NCBI RefSeq assembly: GCF_021134715.1
Contig: NC_060026.1
Coordinates: forward strand, 1,922,001-1,986,000
DNA from: Daphnia pulex
Taxonomy: Eukaryota; Arthropoda; Branchiopoda; Diplostraca; Daphniidae
Length of the DNA: 64,000 nt
Direction of reading: 5' to 3'
Part shown: positions 35,127 to 45,657 of the stretch, piece by piece
How the letters are laid out: the number at the start of each line of letters is the position of its first letter
Numbering within the stretch: the first letter of the stretch is position 1
Program-made: the position numbers and the translations under genes
Notes under the pieces: generated by a model
Told to the model about the DNA's origin: nothing
The model's input: only the letters and a program-made list of their open reading frames with translations
The model's database searches: none

Positions 35127-36153
35127 ATGGCCGTTGCTAATCTGTTAAAGTTGGCGGTACTCTTAATCAGTTTCTTTGGATACCTGACGGGAAGTCAACA
35201 ACCATCAGAAGATACTCCATCTGCTGTCCACAATTACAGAAACAAACGAAGCATTTACCTGAACTCCAAAGCCCCAATTCTAATCGGTAACTTGAGTAAA
35301 AATTGGAATTTTAAATTTGACTCTGCTTTAATGGTCATTTACGATTTACAGCTGCCTATATTACGATTCCCATTTCGGTGGCTCTTCCGGCTCTAAAAGG
35401 CCGTAGCGCCCGATCGCAAACCGATTACAATGTGACCCAAGTTCCTTATTCTTACGACGACCCGAAATTCGCACCCCAACTGCAAAAAATCGACGTCTAC
35501 ATGGACTACCTTGAGGTACGATCGACATTTCTTTTTACGTTATCGTTCTAAATTTTAAATGGTTTTTTCTGATTGCGGGCGGATGCAGATTCCGGATGAC
35601 ATGTGCCGACAGCGTTTTATCTGCGAAGTCGCTTCATCTCCCACTGCCTATTCTCCTCTGTACAACGTCTTTAAAAAACAATTGAGGTAATTCACGTTTT
35701 TCGGAAATGTCTGGGAATGGTCACAGTTAAAAGCTTGGCTGTTCTAACGAAATTCCGGCTAAAACTGGCGTTAACTGTATTCGGACGTGCCTGACGCTTC
35801 GTTAATTATTGTTACGGGGAGTGGCTTCTTTCGTAGGTCACTGCCGGTCTTTGATCCTTTCCTATTATTACCTTTCAAGGCTAAAGAGTAACGTGATTTC
35901 ATTTGTAATTTCAATCAGCTTCGAGTTGGAGGTAAAGAAATCCTACTCTAGTCGCTACTTCCGCTACTTCAACGCCCTGCAGGAAGGCAAAAGGTCGGCG
36001 ACTGAACACGCGGACGATAAAAGCGCCGGTTGTCGGATACTGTACGGCACGTGTCCCAACGACATTGAAGAAATGATCAATATGGACGTGTTGCACATCA
36101 TGCAATTCTTGACGCAAAAATTCAAAATCGAGTTCGCTGACACAACGGCCTAA
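35127..36153 (+). CDS. Secreted DM4/DM12-like protein, copy 2
   Basis: Exons 35127-35286, 35352-35515, 35589-35686 and 35919-36153 match copy 1 (32750-33766) in length and phase, giving 218 residues. Differences are few: Ser for Gly in the signal peptide, FKKQLR for FEKQLR, SFELE for STQLE, ILYGTCP for VLYGTCP, LTQKF for LKQKF. The last intron is about 11 nt longer. Both copies look functional. With so few changes the duplication is recent or is kept uniform by gene conversion. Confidence 0.7.
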
Positions 36154-36597
36154 TAATTTCCCGAGTTAATTTTCACCCTATTTATTATATTTATTTGTGT
36201 TATTGCTGTTATCTCTTGCCTGCTATTTACACGCTTATTAGCCAATAATACATCGGTAAATATACCAACATCACTACATTTGGGGGAAAGAGGAGAAAGA
36301 CGATAAACTTGTCAATTACCATGGATGATGTGAAGGTTGTCGAGTTCGCTGGATGTCACAAATGCTCCGACATTTCCGTAAACCTGACGGGAGTGTAGGT
36401 CATGATGAGAAGACGAGGGCGGACAACCGAAAATGATGCACACGAAAACAGTCCAACACAGTAGGCGATATGATAACAAACTGGAAAATATGTTCAAGAA
36501 TAAGGTTCGCTCGATTTTTCTCGGGTGTAAAATTTTGACCAACATACGTACTGTAATTTTGGAGATGAATGGATCTATAACGTCGCTTGATGCTGCT

Positions 36598-36995
36598 TCA
36601 CTCTTTTGGAGACAAGTAAACTGTCTGTAACGGAACTTTTAACTGCAATTGGAGAGAATAAAGACCACCAGCTCCGAAATCGGCGAATTTTCCTTCGTGT
36701 TCTTTATCTCTGTACTTCTCGCCCGTCTCTCTGAAATAGGTTTTATGCTGATGCTGACGCAATCCTACAATCAAACTATGGAAGTATCCAGTCAAAAGAT
36801 CACTTTGTCCTGAAAAAAAAAAATAAAGAAATTGATTTAATTTTACACGTGGGTAAAACCAAAAAACATGATTTTTAAATAAAGATGAAATCGTAAAAGG
36901 CACTCACCTATCGAATTTCCATTTCCCTTTAGTACATTTGCTGCAGCACTCTGATGAATCAGTATTATCATCAGCGATAATCGCATAAACAGCAT
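36598..36995 (-). CDS. Small secreted protein, 99 residues (unrecognised)
   Basis: Two exons, 36995-36908 and 36809-36598, joined in phase 1 by an intron ending in TTTTCAG. The start MLFMRLSLMIILIHQSAAA is a clear signal peptide. The mature protein is basic and His/Gln/Arg-rich (SLIVGLRQHQHKTYFRETGE), ends in LQTVYLSPKE, and has no Cys. I know no family. It runs convergently toward the DM4/12-like gene copy 2. A TATA box at 37202-37209 lies about 210 bp upstream. Unit 1 holds a truncated copy. Confidence 0.65.
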
Positions 36996-37201
36996 CTTTA
37001 GATTGTCACCTGTTCAGCTTGAAATAAATTACGTACAATGTTAGTGCACTCGATCAATTTTGCAAGAAAATTTTCGCAGTGGAAAATTTAAGACTTAATT
37101 TATTCGGGACCAACTATTTCAACTGCTCTTGCATACTGAATAGGCATGTGAGGTATCGATAGCGATTCTTAACTGTTGTTCAACATGTCGTTTCCTCTTT
37201 G

Positions 37202-37209
37202 CTTATATA
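37202..37209 (-). promoter_or_regulatory. TATA box of the 99-residue secreted protein gene
   Basis: TATATAAG on the minus strand about 210 bp upstream of the ATG at 36995, conserved in the duplicate at 34496-34503. Confidence 0.55.
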
Positions 37210-37829
37210 CTACCAGACTGATAGTTGACTATTTTCCAATAAGGAGGGAAGGAAAGGGGAATTTCATGAACGTTCAAAAGGTACAAGTTGGCGGACAATA
37301 AAACAATCTGTATTTTCTCTGGGATTTTCCTGCACTTAAATGAGGCACAATTAGGACAAGCTGGTTCGCGGTTACCAATTGATAGTACAGCTAATTGTTC
37401 CTTTCACCAGTTGATTAGCTCACTCGGCACTACTAATCAGTCGTTCAAGGAACGAAAAAATTGTTGTTATAATTTTCTATTTTCCAATCGATATGTAGGG
37501 TAAATTCTTTAAACACTTTTGAAAGTTTTTTTGTTGGCTTATTTTTAAAAAAAGGGAATACCCAGCGCTTTCCTAGATCGAATACTGGCCTCCAGCGTCG
37601 AATAAAATAATAACATATGTAGCTTAGTTAATAAAAAAGAAAATTATCGAGACGTCAAAGCTGTTTGAAATTGACATGCTGTACATTTTCCCAAAAGATA
37701 ATCGCTTATTCTGTTTCAAAATGTTCCTTGCATAGAGATCCCACAAAATGTTTAGCCTGATTCATCATTGTCGATAAAGTTTGTTAACTACTTTGCGAAA
37801 TCTGTAATGACATCTTTCTATCAATTGCC

Positions 37830-38035
37830 TTACCTTGTACTTAAGTGTACTAAAATAAGTTGACTCCTGTATATAAGCTGACTGAGAAAGCAAACACTGA
37901 CTGTGTTGAAAAGTTCAGAAGAAGCTGCTTTTATACTGGACACGCTCATCTGCTCATGATGGAGATGGTCAGAGACCAAGAGTTAATGGGATGGAAATGA
38001 AAGTCAAATGGACATGTGTGACGGTTAAATTCAGT
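37830..38035 (-). promoter_or_regulatory. Inverted orphan copy of the glycine-rich gene promoter and 5' UTR exon
   Basis: Read on the minus strand, this stretch matches 39000-39190: GACTTTCATTTCCATCCCAT, GTGTCCAGTATAAAAGC (TATA at 37928-37935), CACAGTCAGTGTT (initiator near 37895-37900) and AACTTATTTTAGTACAC followed by an AAGGTAAGG donor. The plus-strand gene uses the same elements. No coding exon follows within the next several hundred bp on the minus strand. Confidence 0.75.
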
Positions 38036-38039
38036 CTCT

Positions 38040-38995
38040 AGTAAATATTTTTATCCGTCAAGTGTGAACTTTAACTTTCGCTATATTTTTACATGAAATA
38101 TTACTAGTGTTTCTTACTTTACGCTACATTCTACGATTTTACGACCTTTACAAGGAATATCAGACACCCCATTCTAATATGTTAAATGACCAATGTGCGA
38201 TGAAATTTCATTCAGCTGGAAGATAATAATGAAACCAAGCTTATTGTGATTCCATTGAAGTGCTAATTGAATTAGGTTAACGCATTAAAGTAACGCGCCG
38301 ACTGCTGATAACTTTTAGAAAACTGTAGAGAGCGTACAAAACATTTAGAAAAAGTGAGACATTCAGTTTCTCGTAGGGAAAAGAAGGGGACAGGGTCTTC
38401 CCCTTGTCTGAGTCAGCCAAGCTCATCATCTCAATCATGTTATTAGTCTCGGAAGCAAATCGGGCCGGTCACTGAATCTTGATCGAGACAACGGCGAGTC
38501 GCAGAATTTTATAGCAAACAATAAAACTCACATAACTACAAGAAAATCGGTTTTCCTAGCCTCGTAATTTAATTGCTCCAAGCTATAGCCTCTTCCAGTC
38601 AGTTGTTACTTGTTAGTAGTAAACGGTAGTTAAACATATCTAGCCGATACATGCTATACTTGTGGCGGCTTTGGAAACTTTTTCTTTGTTACTCGTCATT
38701 ATTTACAAATAATAGATTTGAAACTCTCACTTTTAACAAGACTACCTGCAGTGTTAGCCTCATCTATTTAAGCCTACAAAAAGATTTTTCAGCGAACTTG
38801 CTATGCAATCAAAATTTCACCATTCATAGAAAACTGGGTGAATTACGAAGGGTTTTTCTACAGGTTTTTCCCCCCGTCTGGATTCAAACAATTAAAAGGG
38901 AAAGGGTTGGTTCTTGGTTCGTCACGATGATACGTGGAATGATTTCGTACGCTAGATCCTTCGTACTTACGATTTATTAGGCTACTAAAAAAAGT
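38040..38995. other. Intergenic DNA between the two promoter copies
   Basis: No ORF with support and no RNA gene recognised. Confidence 0.35.
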
Positions 38996-39083
38996 TGAAT
39001 CGTCACATACCTTCAGCTGACTTTCATTTCCATCCCATTGAGTCGTGGTCTTTGATTCTCCACCAGGAGCAGAGTGTGTCCAG

Positions 39084-39124
39084 TATAAAAGCGGCTCGGG
39101 GCTTATCATTTAAGCACAGTCAGT
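39084..39124 (+). promoter_or_regulatory. Core promoter of the glycine-rich protein gene
   Basis: TATAAAAG at 39084-39091 and an arthropod initiator TCAGT at 39120-39124, spaced about 30-35 bp as expected. A 5' UTR exon follows, with donor at 39185/39186 and acceptor AG at 39250-39251 just before the ATG. Confidence 0.75.
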
Positions 39125-39260
39125 GTTCGCTTTTCACAGCAACTATAGTTTGTACAAAAGTAAACTTATTTTAGTACACTCTAAGGTAACACATATAGTT
39201 CCATCTTATATTAAGCGAATCAAAAATTACTAATTCAATTTAATCTAATAGATTATCGAT

Positions 39261-39990
39261 ATGAATTCCATTACCTATTTTCTGATGTTTTTGCTGGTCC
39301 TAGTCTCTGACATTGAAGCAACTAAAGGAAAAGGTAAGTAGTCAAATAATTTAATTAATAAGTTAATCAAACAAGTTAACTAAAAATCTCTGAAAAGGTG
39401 GTGGTGGCTATGGAGGTGGTGGCTTTGGAGGTATGAGCTATGGAGGAGGAGGAGGAGGTTTCGGAGCTGCTCCTCAGCAAGTAATTTACGTACCTGCTCC
39501 TCAACCAGTGTTCTATCACGTCCCAGCACCAAGACCAGTTTCTATTCCGGCTCCTTCTTATGGAGGTAGTCAAGGGGGATATGGCGGAAGTCAAGGGGGA
39601 TATGGCGGAAGTCAAGGAGGATATGGCGGAAGTCAAGGGGGATACGGCGGAAGTCAAGGGGGATACGGCGGAAGTCAAGGAGGTCACGGTGGGGGCCAAG
39701 GTGGATACGCTCCTCCCGTTAGCAGCGGATATGGCGGTTCTTCAGCCGGCGCACCAGTTCACGTGCACGTTCATTCAGCACCGACCACAGTTTCATCGTC
39801 TTATCAATCAGCCCCGATCGCCCCATCTTACCAGCCAATTCCAGTAGCTTCTTACGGAGGAGGACATGGGGGCGGCCAATCCGGTGGATACCAAGGATCA
39901 GCAGGTTATGGTTCTGCTCCAATTTCATCTTACCATCAGGCGCCATCTGTGGACTCATACGGCCCTCCTCCTCAATCAGGAGGTTACTAA
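39261..39990 (+). CDS. Secreted glycine-rich repeat protein (cuticle- or secretion-type)
   Basis: Coding exons 39261-39333 and 39398-39990 give 221 residues. The first exon is a signal peptide (MNSITYFLMFLLVLVSDIEA). The second starts with a Gly/Tyr-rich block, then a Pro/Val block (VIYVPAPQPVFYHVPAPRPV), then about six near-perfect heptads YGGSQGG (roughly 39555-39700), then Ser/Ala/His-rich sequence ending in PPPQSGGY. Such low-complexity secreted proteins are typical of cuticle, ephippium, egg-shell or glue components, but no chitin-binding (Rebers-Riddiford) motif is visible. The strong TATA + initiator promoter suits a gene with high, stage-specific expression. Tandem heptads should vary in number between alleles. 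Confidence 0.75.
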
Positions 39991-41231
39991 GAGATTCTTC
40001 TCTGCATACTAGTTGATAAGATCCTCATCTATAGGAATATTTCAAAGAGAGACAAATATATAGCAATATTATGATCATCCACATCTCCTCTCACTTCATG
40101 TAAAACTGAAAGATTAAATATACTGCATGTTTAAAATCTCAAATGATGACTGTGAATAGTTTAAGTTTAATCTAATGACTTTCGTACGAAATTATCAAAT
40201 GTAATACCGATATTAAGAGGGAACTCCACACTCGGCGAAATAAGCATGGGAAGAACTCAATCTTGTTGACAAAAACACTTGTACAAATTTTGAGATCAGT
40301 CTTGAATACATACACACCTAAGGAGAAAATCCTCTTACATTTGTTAATTTCACACAATACGATGAAGTTTCTAAAATAAATCCTCGTTATCTCTAGGGAT
40401 TTTCAAAGCTACAGTCAGCATATCGCGTAGTCTTAGTACATAGTCCTTCACATTCACAACTTAACCTACACTTGGCAATAAGCTTGACGTTACATAAAAC
40501 ATTCTTCGCTATAAAAAATTATTTTAGATTTTTATATTAATGAGATTGCGGAAAATTACGGTTTTCAAGAATCTAGGCATTTAAGTTTAACTAACTATTT
40601 TAATATGTCAACGCGCTTGTCGCTGTGAAAACCTTGTTATTTATAAAGAAATTTGTTGATGGAGAAATAATCGATCTGTTAGTCTTGACAGCCTATTTGC
40701 TAACGTCCGGAACCCCTCCATTCTTGTAGCCTTTCGTCGATGTTAGTCTATTGTATATGAACGGCAAAGGAAAACTTGAAAGGAATGGACCCATTTCCCG
40801 AGCTTATGCGCAATACAATCACTTTCCGACATCCCTAGACATATTGATCGGAATTCTCGCAACTGTTAAGAGCATAACAGTTCGTATTAAATGGTTCCCC
40901 TTCATAATCGATCCTTGGAAAGAAAGAAAAAAAAACTTTTTCATTATATGCGACGTGTAGGCAGAACACTTTCAAATATTAAAAAGAAGGTGGAAGAATA
41001 CATGCATTTCAATAAGGGGCAAATAAGAAACCTCGGTATCGTTCTTTCTTACTTACAGATTCCTATAGTTCATCTTGCAAAAGGATTTTTCCTGTATTAA
41101 ATTTTTGTTGTTATTTCAATTAACAATACATCCGTGTTTCCTCAAAAGTTAAATGTAGTATAAATCAAGGTCGGGTTTTTCCAAAACATTACTCAGCGGG
41201 GAGAAATTTAAAGTAGGAACGGTGGTTGCGT
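39991..41231. other. Intergenic region, no supported gene
   Basis: 3' flank of the glycine-rich gene and 3' flank of TMEM33 (convergent). ORFs at 40750-41100 lack splice or family support. Confidence 0.35.
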
Positions 41232-42403
41232 TTAAGCCAATCCCGAAAGGAAACTGTTCTTCCCTGCAGGATTAATATTAGGATTAGTAAAGATCAATGA
41301 TGTCCAAAGTTTAATCTTACCAAACAATGGCTTTTCCGAACAAATAAAATGTTGCAGTTCGTTTCCACCGACTCGAGGCGTAAACAAAGACGTCACTTCA
41401 GACAACAACAGAGTGCGAAGAGTTCTTGGACAGGATGGTTCCAGTGCAATGTTTTCAATTTCGTCTCTGAGTTCACTCAAAACGATCCGAGTAAAGGGAT
41501 TTAGTTTTGAATGAAAACGCATAGTCAAGAATTTGTGATACCAAAAGATGGTAAACAAGGTCAATTCAATATCGCTGAAATTTTAAATTGTTTTCATTAT
41601 AGTTGAACAAAATTGTGTGTACATTATTGAAACTATCTTTTACCGAAATGTCCAACCCTGAAGATGAAATGGAATAAGAGCAAGTATCAATATTTCTGTG
41701 ACGGCAATTATCCTCAATAACGCAATGCTCTGTGATTCCACAAATGATGTGATCCTCCCTATTAAGCCAGATTCATCCATCTGTGATGCAAAACACATAG
41801 TATACTGAATGGACCAATGGAAAAATTTCAAACATTATTACCTTGTCAAACCAAGGGTGATTAGCAACCTGTAGAAAAGAAAACAAAAAAATTGGCAGCC
41901 ACACATCTAAAAAAAAAGCCGAATAATTACTTATGTTAAGTGAATATTACAGTGATGATGTTGTTATAAGACAAAACTTACATGGGAGTGGAGGGTAATG
42001 AAACAAAATCACGGAATATAGGGCGTTGTGAAAACGGTCATCTCGCAACATCCTTGTCAGGTATTGAGTTTCTGTACAAGACAATCGTAGTTGTACGCAA
42101 ATAAAACTTGCTGCAGAGTTAGCCAGCAATATTTTGTAATACAAGTCTCCGAATATAGGCCTGTGCAGAAAAATATACCATTACTGAACTGACATCATTT
42201 TGCTTTGTTAGACAACTATACCAAGGGAGCATGTAGAATAAGACAAGGAGAATGATTTTCAATCGAGCTAACCACAAAGAAACTTCCACTTTGAAATTTT
42301 TACTAGGCGCCATTTTTGCATTAGCAGGGTGACCATGTGGGATTCCTCTATCCAAAACGTTATCACTGCCAAAACGATGGTTTCCATTTTTATTCTCACT
42401 CAT
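41232..42403 (-). CDS. TMEM33: TMEM33 / Krueppel-homolog-2 family ER membrane protein
   Basis: Five exons, 42403-42222, 42160-41982, 41906-41842, 41780-41644 and 41574-41232, all GT..AG and in phase, giving 301 residues. Family landmarks are YKILLANSAASFICVQLRL, YSVILFHYPPLP, WLPIFLFSFLQVA, and the diagnostic C-terminal part FWYHKFLTMRFHSKLNPFTR...EIENIALEPSCP. TMEM33 is a multi-pass ER/nuclear-envelope protein linked to ER tubule shape, the unfolded protein response and calcium handling. The C-terminus is some 50 residues longer than I expect for the family. The gene is divergent from FBXO47 with 450 bp between start codons, so the two may share a promoter. Confidence 0.85.
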
Positions 42404-42853
42404 TTTTCTTCAGTACATCAAACGAAAGAATACAAAGCAAAGGCTGTAACTGTTTAAGGAGCGATTTGCCCTGACAAAATGAAAAAACTTAACGAAATAG
42501 GGAAAAGAATTAAGCATGGCATGCAGCATGCTCTTGTTGGCTTGGCTGTGATGCTTCCTTCCCTTTAGCACAGCCTTTAGGCGCTTTAGGCTTTTCGAAA
42601 CTGCCAACAGCGCCTCACAGCTGCAACGTCCAACTTTCAAACTACCAGTTTCTTTCAAAATATTTGTTCGTTACCCAGTCGTTAACCTCGTAAATAGTAA
42701 AACAAGCACTAGAAAAAGATTACATCACTCACCAATAAATAATTCGAGTGAAAGTTTCCAAAACAAAGTTTCCAACGGTTTTTTAAACGCCATTAAGGGC
42801 ATGGCTTCTCAGTGGGGGACGGCTTTAGATCGAAATGCTGGTGTTCTATTGCC
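42404..42853. promoter_or_regulatory. Bidirectional intergenic region TMEM33-FBXO47
   Basis: 450 bp between the two divergent start codons with no TATA box visible in either direction. It must hold both promoters and 5' UTRs. Confidence 0.5.
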
Positions 42854-44992
42854 ATGGAACAATCTAAAAAAGAAGCAAGGGAAGCCTTGCCGGCGTCTCT
42901 CAGTCAAAATTCTCGAGGCTTTTCCACGAGACAGTCTTCAAACGTCTGTGAATTTGTCGAAATATTTCAAAATTCTAAAGCAAAATGCACGATGAAAATG
43001 GTAATCAGTATACTGAGGGATCGTTTGTCGTTCCGACGAGTATTTTTCCGACCTCAGGACGTTCACTTAAACGATCTAAAAGTATCAGCAAACCTCGCAG
43101 CCCATGCATTGACTTGTCGCCAGCACCAAGCCCAGAGTAATAGCCTCCACTTTTATGAGCACTTAACAAAAGGTTTTATTCGTGTTTTGTTGTGTTTTTT
43201 GTTTACAGAGAGATAAACAGCAACCATGAATCTTCTCTGCCCATTTGTTTGAGAAGATCGTCTCAGCTGATAGGACTAACTCCTTGTGGATGCTTTGAAC
43301 AATTGCCCACTGAACTCATCTATTACCTTCTACAATTTTTACCACGTAATATTTCTTTTTTACACTTTCAGTTAATGATGGTATTTGTTTAACTAATTAC
43401 TGTCATCCAGTGACAAGCATAGGAAAGCTGGGTCAAACTTCCAAGGATATGCGAAACATCCTTATTCGTTGGATTGGCAGTTCGCGTATGCAAAGTCGGC
43501 TTATGGACACGATCTTATTGACGCCATTTACTTCTACGGAAAAAGCATGGAGCGGAAGGCTCTCATTGCCATATGAACTTCACCGTGAGTGTAAATGTAC
43601 GGGCATCCTTATCAAGCAATTGACCTGCCTCTTTCCCACATCCCAAAGGCTGGGACTTTACCATCAGTTGATCACTGAGGTATATTTTTAAAGTTACCTT
43701 GTAACAATCTTAATGCCATTCTTGTTTTCTAAAGGTAAAGCAAAGTATCCTGCAAAAGCGTCCTGAATTTGAGCAACACTTAATCGCTGCAGCTTCCGGA
43801 GTAATCCTCCATTCAATGATTTCCGGTTGGGACAAAGGCGAGTGCATCAAGGTCCACGCTACCATATGCTATTGGAACAACATCACATTCCTGGTATTGT
43901 AAACAAGTTATCAAAATACTAGACGCAGTAATAATCTTAAGCTTTCTTTTCTAGCTGTCCGAGTACCTGAATAACCCTGTCTCGACAAACGTAAATATTG
44001 AAAGAACTTTGCGTCTATACATGCGCTCTCTTTTCTTGGATTTCTGCGCGTATTCTGACCGCCTTATCTGGATCGAAATCATCTTTGATTGTTCTCAACT
44101 GTCGCAACATCTCAATTTGGCCAAGTTACTTCTCCTCTTGTATACGCCTCTTCAAACTGGAGGTAAGGTTAAAATCTTAAGCCTTTCAGAAGATAGAAGA
44201 TTCAGATTTTCTCTTCTTTATATGCAGGTTCTGTCATGTGGGATTTTTTCGAAGGGGATGTGGATTGTTCTTCTTATACGGAAGAATACAGGATGCTAGG
44301 CGAAACACTAGCTTACATTATTGCGTCTCCTCAGAGATGCTGCGCAACCAACGAAGCGGTGGACATAATTCAAACGATAACGAGTATACTACCTTGAAAA
44401 TCAACTAGACTGGAACTTTTCTTTCTAATAATAGGCATTCTTTTCTAGAGATGCCAACTCACTGGTCGAATCGATCGTTGGCGGCCTTGTTACTCTGCAT
44501 TCACTGTGTTGACAACAAACCTGTCATCTCTTATTTTAAACATCTTTCTTCCGACGCCGAAATGGGATTGGCTATAGAAGTGTTGGGCAATATCTTCTTC
44601 ATGGCATCAGAGTTTATATCATCTAATCAGACGGTAATTTCCCAACAACTAGCATCAAATAATTCTAGGACTTTGATTAATGTTTGCTTAACTTACTTGA
44701 AGGACAATGTCGGATTTAATTATCGATCCGTGTTCAACCTTATCCGCAATGCTATTAATTGTGGCTGGGGGACTGATGAGAGGCGAACGATGGTGCAAGA
44801 GTTGTGGATTGATATCAGAGAAATGTGCTCAACCTTGCTGGACGATGCTGTAATGATAGGTAAATATCAGGTGAACCAAAATTGAATGAATTGAAACTTG
44901 GAGTTTTTCTGTTTTCTTCTACAGGGAACGCCAAAGACTTGCACAGTCTCATGGAGACATGGAAGGAGATTTGTATACATCTTACCTTTTAA
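42854..44992 (+). CDS. FBXO47: FBXO47-like F-box protein
   Basis: Exons 42854-43172, 43211-43345, 43411-43679, 43735-43893, 43955-44162, 44228-44383, 44449-44859 and 44925-44992 splice in phase to about 574 residues. An in-frame 57-nt stretch at 43003-43059 has GTAATC..CTCAG ends and could be an extra intron. The F-box is CFEQLPTELIYYLLQFLP, split by an intron. Downstream segments match FBXO47: GILIKQLTCLFPTSQRLGLY, ISGWDKGECIKVH, LYMRSLFLDFCAYSDRLIWI and MPTHWSNRSLAALLLC. FBXO47 is an SCF ubiquitin-ligase adaptor known mainly from meiosis, where it supports chromosome synapsis. The N-terminal 120 residues are divergent. The start at 42854 is the first ATG in frame. Confidence 0.8.
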
Positions 44993-45657
44993 TGTTTCCT
45001 TTTATTTTTACATATTTTTCTTCTTTGGTTATGTTCCAAAAAGTGCAGTGAATGTTTTTGATTTCATTATCTGAAGTCCAGTTTCAATTTGGCGTTTGAC
45101 AATATAAAAGCAATCCTCAAACTTCAATCATCGACTCATTCAGTGACAGTCACGTCCTTGTTGATTTAATTTGTATTGAGAACGGAACCAGATTTCATTC
45201 AGATAACTGAAAATAATTTCCCCCAAAATTGTTATTTTTAAGAACACCGAAAATAATTCTTAAGACAGGGAAATATTTAAATAATGCGATTATTATGTAG
45301 CCGATGATATCACGCCGTTCCCCAGAGAGCAGCTGCTTTTGCTTAAAAAAATATCAAAATAAAAAAATGGGTGATCCTTTTCTTCGGTCTTTAGGCCTAC
45401 ATATTATTGTCTTTTGAATAAACATTAACCATTTGCAGGAAGGATAGAATGGGGAAGCTGTTTACTTAGCTGTTGAAGGCACTTTAGCGTGATATAGAGT
45501 GCCTTCCAAAAAAAGAGATGACTAGAACTTCACTTTTTTTTTTTAGATTTTTCCACCGTTATTCATAATCTAACAGGCTTTGTTTTCTGAACGGGAGGTT
45601 TTTGTTTTTTGTTTGTTTTAAAAAGAAAACGCACACGGGAATCTTTTTTTTTCTTTT
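44993..45657. other. 3' region between FBXO47 and the RGK gene
   Basis: Convergent 3' flanks, AT-rich, no gene. T-runs near 45536 and 45640. Confidence 0.4.

Larger units (their letters stand above)
32505..37560. repeat. Tandem duplication, units 32505-34860 and 34873-37560
   Basis: Unit 1 and unit 2 align almost base for base over the DM4/12-like gene, its 3' flank, and the small minus-strand gene. Unit 2 has about 340 bp (36800-37130) that unit 1 lacks. Junction landmarks are ACATAACATGACCTGTGACG-like tracts near 32515 and 34885. Confidence 0.85.

Noticed and set aside
39376-39699. Minus-strand Ser/Thr/Leu repeat ORF
   Set aside because: Antisense shadow of the YGGSQGG repeats.
39555-39700. 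Regular repeats as a CRISPR-like array
   Set aside because: The period is 21 bp with no spacers, and it is in frame with a glycine-rich protein in a eukaryote.
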